Shown: piece after piece, positions 61,535 to 64,000 of the stretch
Layout of the letters: the number at the start of each line of letters is the position of its first letter
Position numbering within the stretch: the stretch's first letter is position 1
Source of the DNA: Polytrichum commune
Taxonomy: Eukaryota; Streptophyta; Polytrichopsida; Polytrichales; Polytrichaceae
Length of the DNA: 64,000 nt
Reading direction: 5' to 3'
Assembly: GCA_950295325.1 (NCBI GenBank)
Contig: OX485804.1
Span: forward strand, 18,602,001 to 18,666,000
Notes under the pieces: generated by a model
What the model saw: the letters and a program-made list of their open reading frames with translations, nothing else
What the model was told of the DNA's origin: nothing
Databases searched by the model: none
Program-made: the position numbers and the translations under genes

Positions 61535-61828
61535 TTGAGTGGCTTCTATTTCCTCCACGATTGCCCTGATTGGAGGCAAGTGCATGGCATAAGAAAGTCT
61601 TTATGGCCCGCAAACTCTCCCGACTTAAACCCCATTGAAAGCCTATGGAAGATTGTAGAAGATACTATCCAAAAGGAAGAGCTACCGCAAAACAAAGAAG
61701 AATTAGTCAACATCATTCAAAGGGCATGGGAAGAGGTGTCTTTAGAGATGATTGAAGTTCTCCTTGCTAGCATGCCTCACCATATGAAGGTTGTAATCAA
61801 AGCTAATGGTGGTAGCACTAGATGGTAG
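61535..61828 (+). pseudogene. Tc1/mariner transposase relic, second type (C-terminal)
   Basis: The open frame reads a shortened FYFLHDCPDWRQ region, then HGIRKSLWPANSPDLNPIES (intact DLNPIE catalytic box), LWKIVEDTIQ, ELVNIIQRAWEEVSLEMIEV and LLASMPHHMKVVIKANGGST. The WPANSPDLNPIE and SMPxRMxxVIxANGG wording is typical of Tc1/mariner groups best known from fungi and animals. It differs from the relic at 56760. The N-terminal DNA-binding part and the first two Asp residues are missing. It lies between two TA-rich microsatellites. Confidence 0.85.
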
Positions 61829-61853
61829 ATAGTTTGTCAAAAAATGCTATATT

Positions 61854-61855
<2 letters not shown>

Positions 61856-61912
<57 letters not shown>
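61856..61912. repeat. (AT)n microsatellite
   Basis: About 28 AT units lie immediately downstream of the Tc1-like relic. Its counterpart lies upstream at 61432-61456. Confidence 0.9.
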
Positions 61913-61916
<4 letters not shown>

Positions 61917-63900
61917 GCCTAATATATTAGTAAAGTAGATTTCATTATCTCTCCAAAGCACTTTGCAGTTTGTGATTTGAATCATTTTTAAGCAAATGGT
62001 GGCAATTTGAAACTAGAGATATGTGCCTTGTTTCTGTAAAATGACTATTGTGAACGTAAACTTGTTGGTGGGTATTATACAATGTACAATTCACAATGTC
62101 TGAATTGAAGCTAGATTGGAAGCAACATTGTTGTTGGGTATGTGATTTGAATGTCATCAATTTGGAATGGCACACAAACTGGCCTAAACTTATGCAACTT
62201 TGGCAGAAAGTTATACTCATTCCATCAAGTATAGTTATTTGTGCGAGAGGATTTTCCAAACAAAATGCAATCAAAAGTCACTTGCACAATAGGTCGAACT
62301 TGAAGACCCTTAATTGCTCTTATGGGGGTCTCTCTTTGTGGGCTTGAGTGGATGCAATGGATTGGGCTACCATCTTCAACATTTGGAGGAACATGCGAGA
62401 CCAAAGAATACTTACGCTCGTTTGATAGTTTTTTTTTTTTGTTACAAATCAAGATTGTATTTTGGTTATTCAAAATATTAGTTTTTCTAAAATATTGTGT
62501 AACCCAAAATTGAAGTGGCATTTTAGAATAAGATGTATATATATCAATTGAAAACGTCACGTGACACTTTAGATTTAAAGTTCAATGTCAAATGAAATTT
62601 GTCAAACATACACATTCAATTCTAATATAGAATCCCAACTTAGAATCTCACCATTTTAAAATTGCATTTGGTTGTAATTACTGGTGACTGCTGCTGTGCA
62701 TCATCAACGGTGATTCACTGTGGGTTAACCTTTATTAAATTAGGGTTTACCCTGATATTCTGGTGTAAAGAAAAGTATACACAACAAACATGATTTCAAT
62801 CTCCCACCAAGGATTCAAGGCACCCATATAATAAGTAGGTGGACCGTGGAAGGTGACGAGCTTAGTGTTGCATTTTTTATTCTAGAGTTTGGAGGCGGCA
62901 TTATAAAATGTTCTTTAATTTTAATTTTTATTTTAAAAATCACCGAAGACATCAATCTATGAGGTCCTTTATGGCAGATCATTGTCGAAAACGTTCCCCT
63001 CTTCTAAGGCCCTTGCCACACGAGAGGCACCGGAAGTTTCACAACTTCCTCCAACATGGCACCTTGCCCAAGAAAATTCTCCTTTTCCTCGTTTTTCTCC
63101 TTATATTGTGGACTTCTGGGCACTAGTGCCCGGTAGTTGCGAACTACATTTATTGTGCCATGTCACTCTACTTTATTGCCAAGTAGATCCCGAAGCAAGA
63201 TCCAAAGCAAAATCGGAAGCTAAAAAGTCATTGTTGCCACTCCCCATACTTCCTCTCATGTGGCAACCACTTGCTCATTTGAACCAATGCTATTCATCCA
63301 ACTCATTGCCGTTCCTCCCGTGTGGTTTGGGCCTAATAAGATAAATTCTTCGAGCTCTTCTCCGCCTCAATATTGATCCAAGAATGAAGACATTGCAAAT
63401 GCAAACCATCATTCACGACTTGTCATGTGTGCCATGTGATGCGTTATGTATTCGAGTATTTGTCTGTTCGTGTGGCAACACTCAAGGCTCAGACAATGCC
63501 ATTGAGTTTGAATGTACTAATGCTATATGGTAATATCGAATAATTGGCGAAGTTGAGCGTGTCTATATTTGCCCTACTGGCCTAGACTAATTGTAGTCGT
63601 GAATTTATAATTAAAAAAACATTAAAAAAATTGCCTCAAAATTTACCAAGTAGTTAAAAAAGCATTTTGAAATGTGTATTTTAAAATAAAATAGAAATAG
63701 AAATAGAAATGCACCACTAGACAAGCTACAACATTGGGTTGTAACGTTGTAACCCTGATTACCTAGTCCAATGGGACCCAATTGGAATGAATCAACAACA
63801 AACTTGAGAGGTGGATTTGTATCACACCCCCATGGTTCACTAGTTTGTCTTATTAGTGTGTCTGGAAATAATGTGGAAACAATTAATGTGGACCACTCTA
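61913..63900. other. Intergenic stretch, no gene recognised
   Basis: Several 60-120-codon frames occur on both strands (for example 62982-63344 plus), but none shows a recognisable domain, signal peptide or splice-joined partner. Confidence 0.35.
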
Positions 63901-64000
63901 CTACACAAAATATGATATTTAGTGTTTAATATACTAAATACAACACACATACACTAAATATCAATAACCCTATGAAAGTAAGTAACATTAAATGTAAACT
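63901..64000. mobile_element. MITE with CTACACAAAATATGATATTT end, cut by window edge
   Basis: It begins CTACACAAAATATGATATTT and continues with blocks (ATCAATAACCCTATGAAAG, TAAATGTAAA) that match the 24626-24949 element in inverse order. The right end is outside the window. Confidence 0.75.

Noticed and set aside
1-64000. CRISPR arrays, bacterial operons, defence islands or prophage
   Set aside because: The introns and plant gene families show this is eukaryotic nuclear DNA. The short direct repeats seen are microsatellites or MITE fragments without CRISPR spacing.

Overview
The window looks like nuclear DNA from a land plant. It is AT-rich and gene-poor, with multi-exon genes, GT-AG introns and no bacterial operon logic. 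Both recognisable genes belong to plant families: an AWPM-19/PM19 membrane protein and the plant UPF0183/PHAF1 protein. Most of the remaining sequence is small non-autonomous transposons, decayed transposase relics and unclassified repeats. The mix (Tc1-type, pogo/Tigger-type, LINE, tRNA-SINE, hAT and PIF/Harbinger relics) together with low gene density would suit a large, repeat-rich genome, perhaps a non-angiosperm plant. That lineage guess is weak.

Layout. 0.1-2.1 kb holds a complete four-exon AWPM-19 gene on the minus strand with a TATA box. 2.1-28 kb is an intergenic repeat field: a hAT-type MITE nested in a PIF/Harbinger-type MITE (4.4-5.3 kb), a fold-back (5.6-6.2 kb), a pogo/Tigger remnant (6.4-7.0 kb), a dead LINE (8.7-10.1 kb), a 1.3-kb palindromic element (12.2-13.5 kb), a tRNA-derived SINE (17.8-18.0 kb) and many smaller MITEs. 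28.5-34.3 kb holds a complete 14-exon UPF0183/PHAF1 gene on the minus strand, with a TA-flanked MITE in intron 3. 34.5-47 kb is again repeats, including an inverted second copy of a 0.67-kb repeat also found at 11.2 kb and a nested palindrome at 44.9-45.2 kb. 47.3-48.3 kb holds a probable two-exon gene for a small protein with a signal peptide. 48.8-64 kb is a dense transposon patchwork that includes two different Tc1/mariner-type transposase relics.

The three genes show no sign of acting together. AWPM-19 proteins act at the plasma membrane and are tied to ABA and desiccation. PHAF1 is tied to phagophore/autophagy membranes in animals. The small secreted protein is unidentified. Exon coordinates and splice sites come from reading the sequence by eye and joining reading phases. 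For the first two genes every junction keeps the frame and rebuilds a full-length family member. No new defence-like or enzymatic gene system was found. The most unusual content is the transposon biology: Tc1-type relics in a plant, MITEs sharing or nested at target sites, and a poly-G-bounded inverted repeat.
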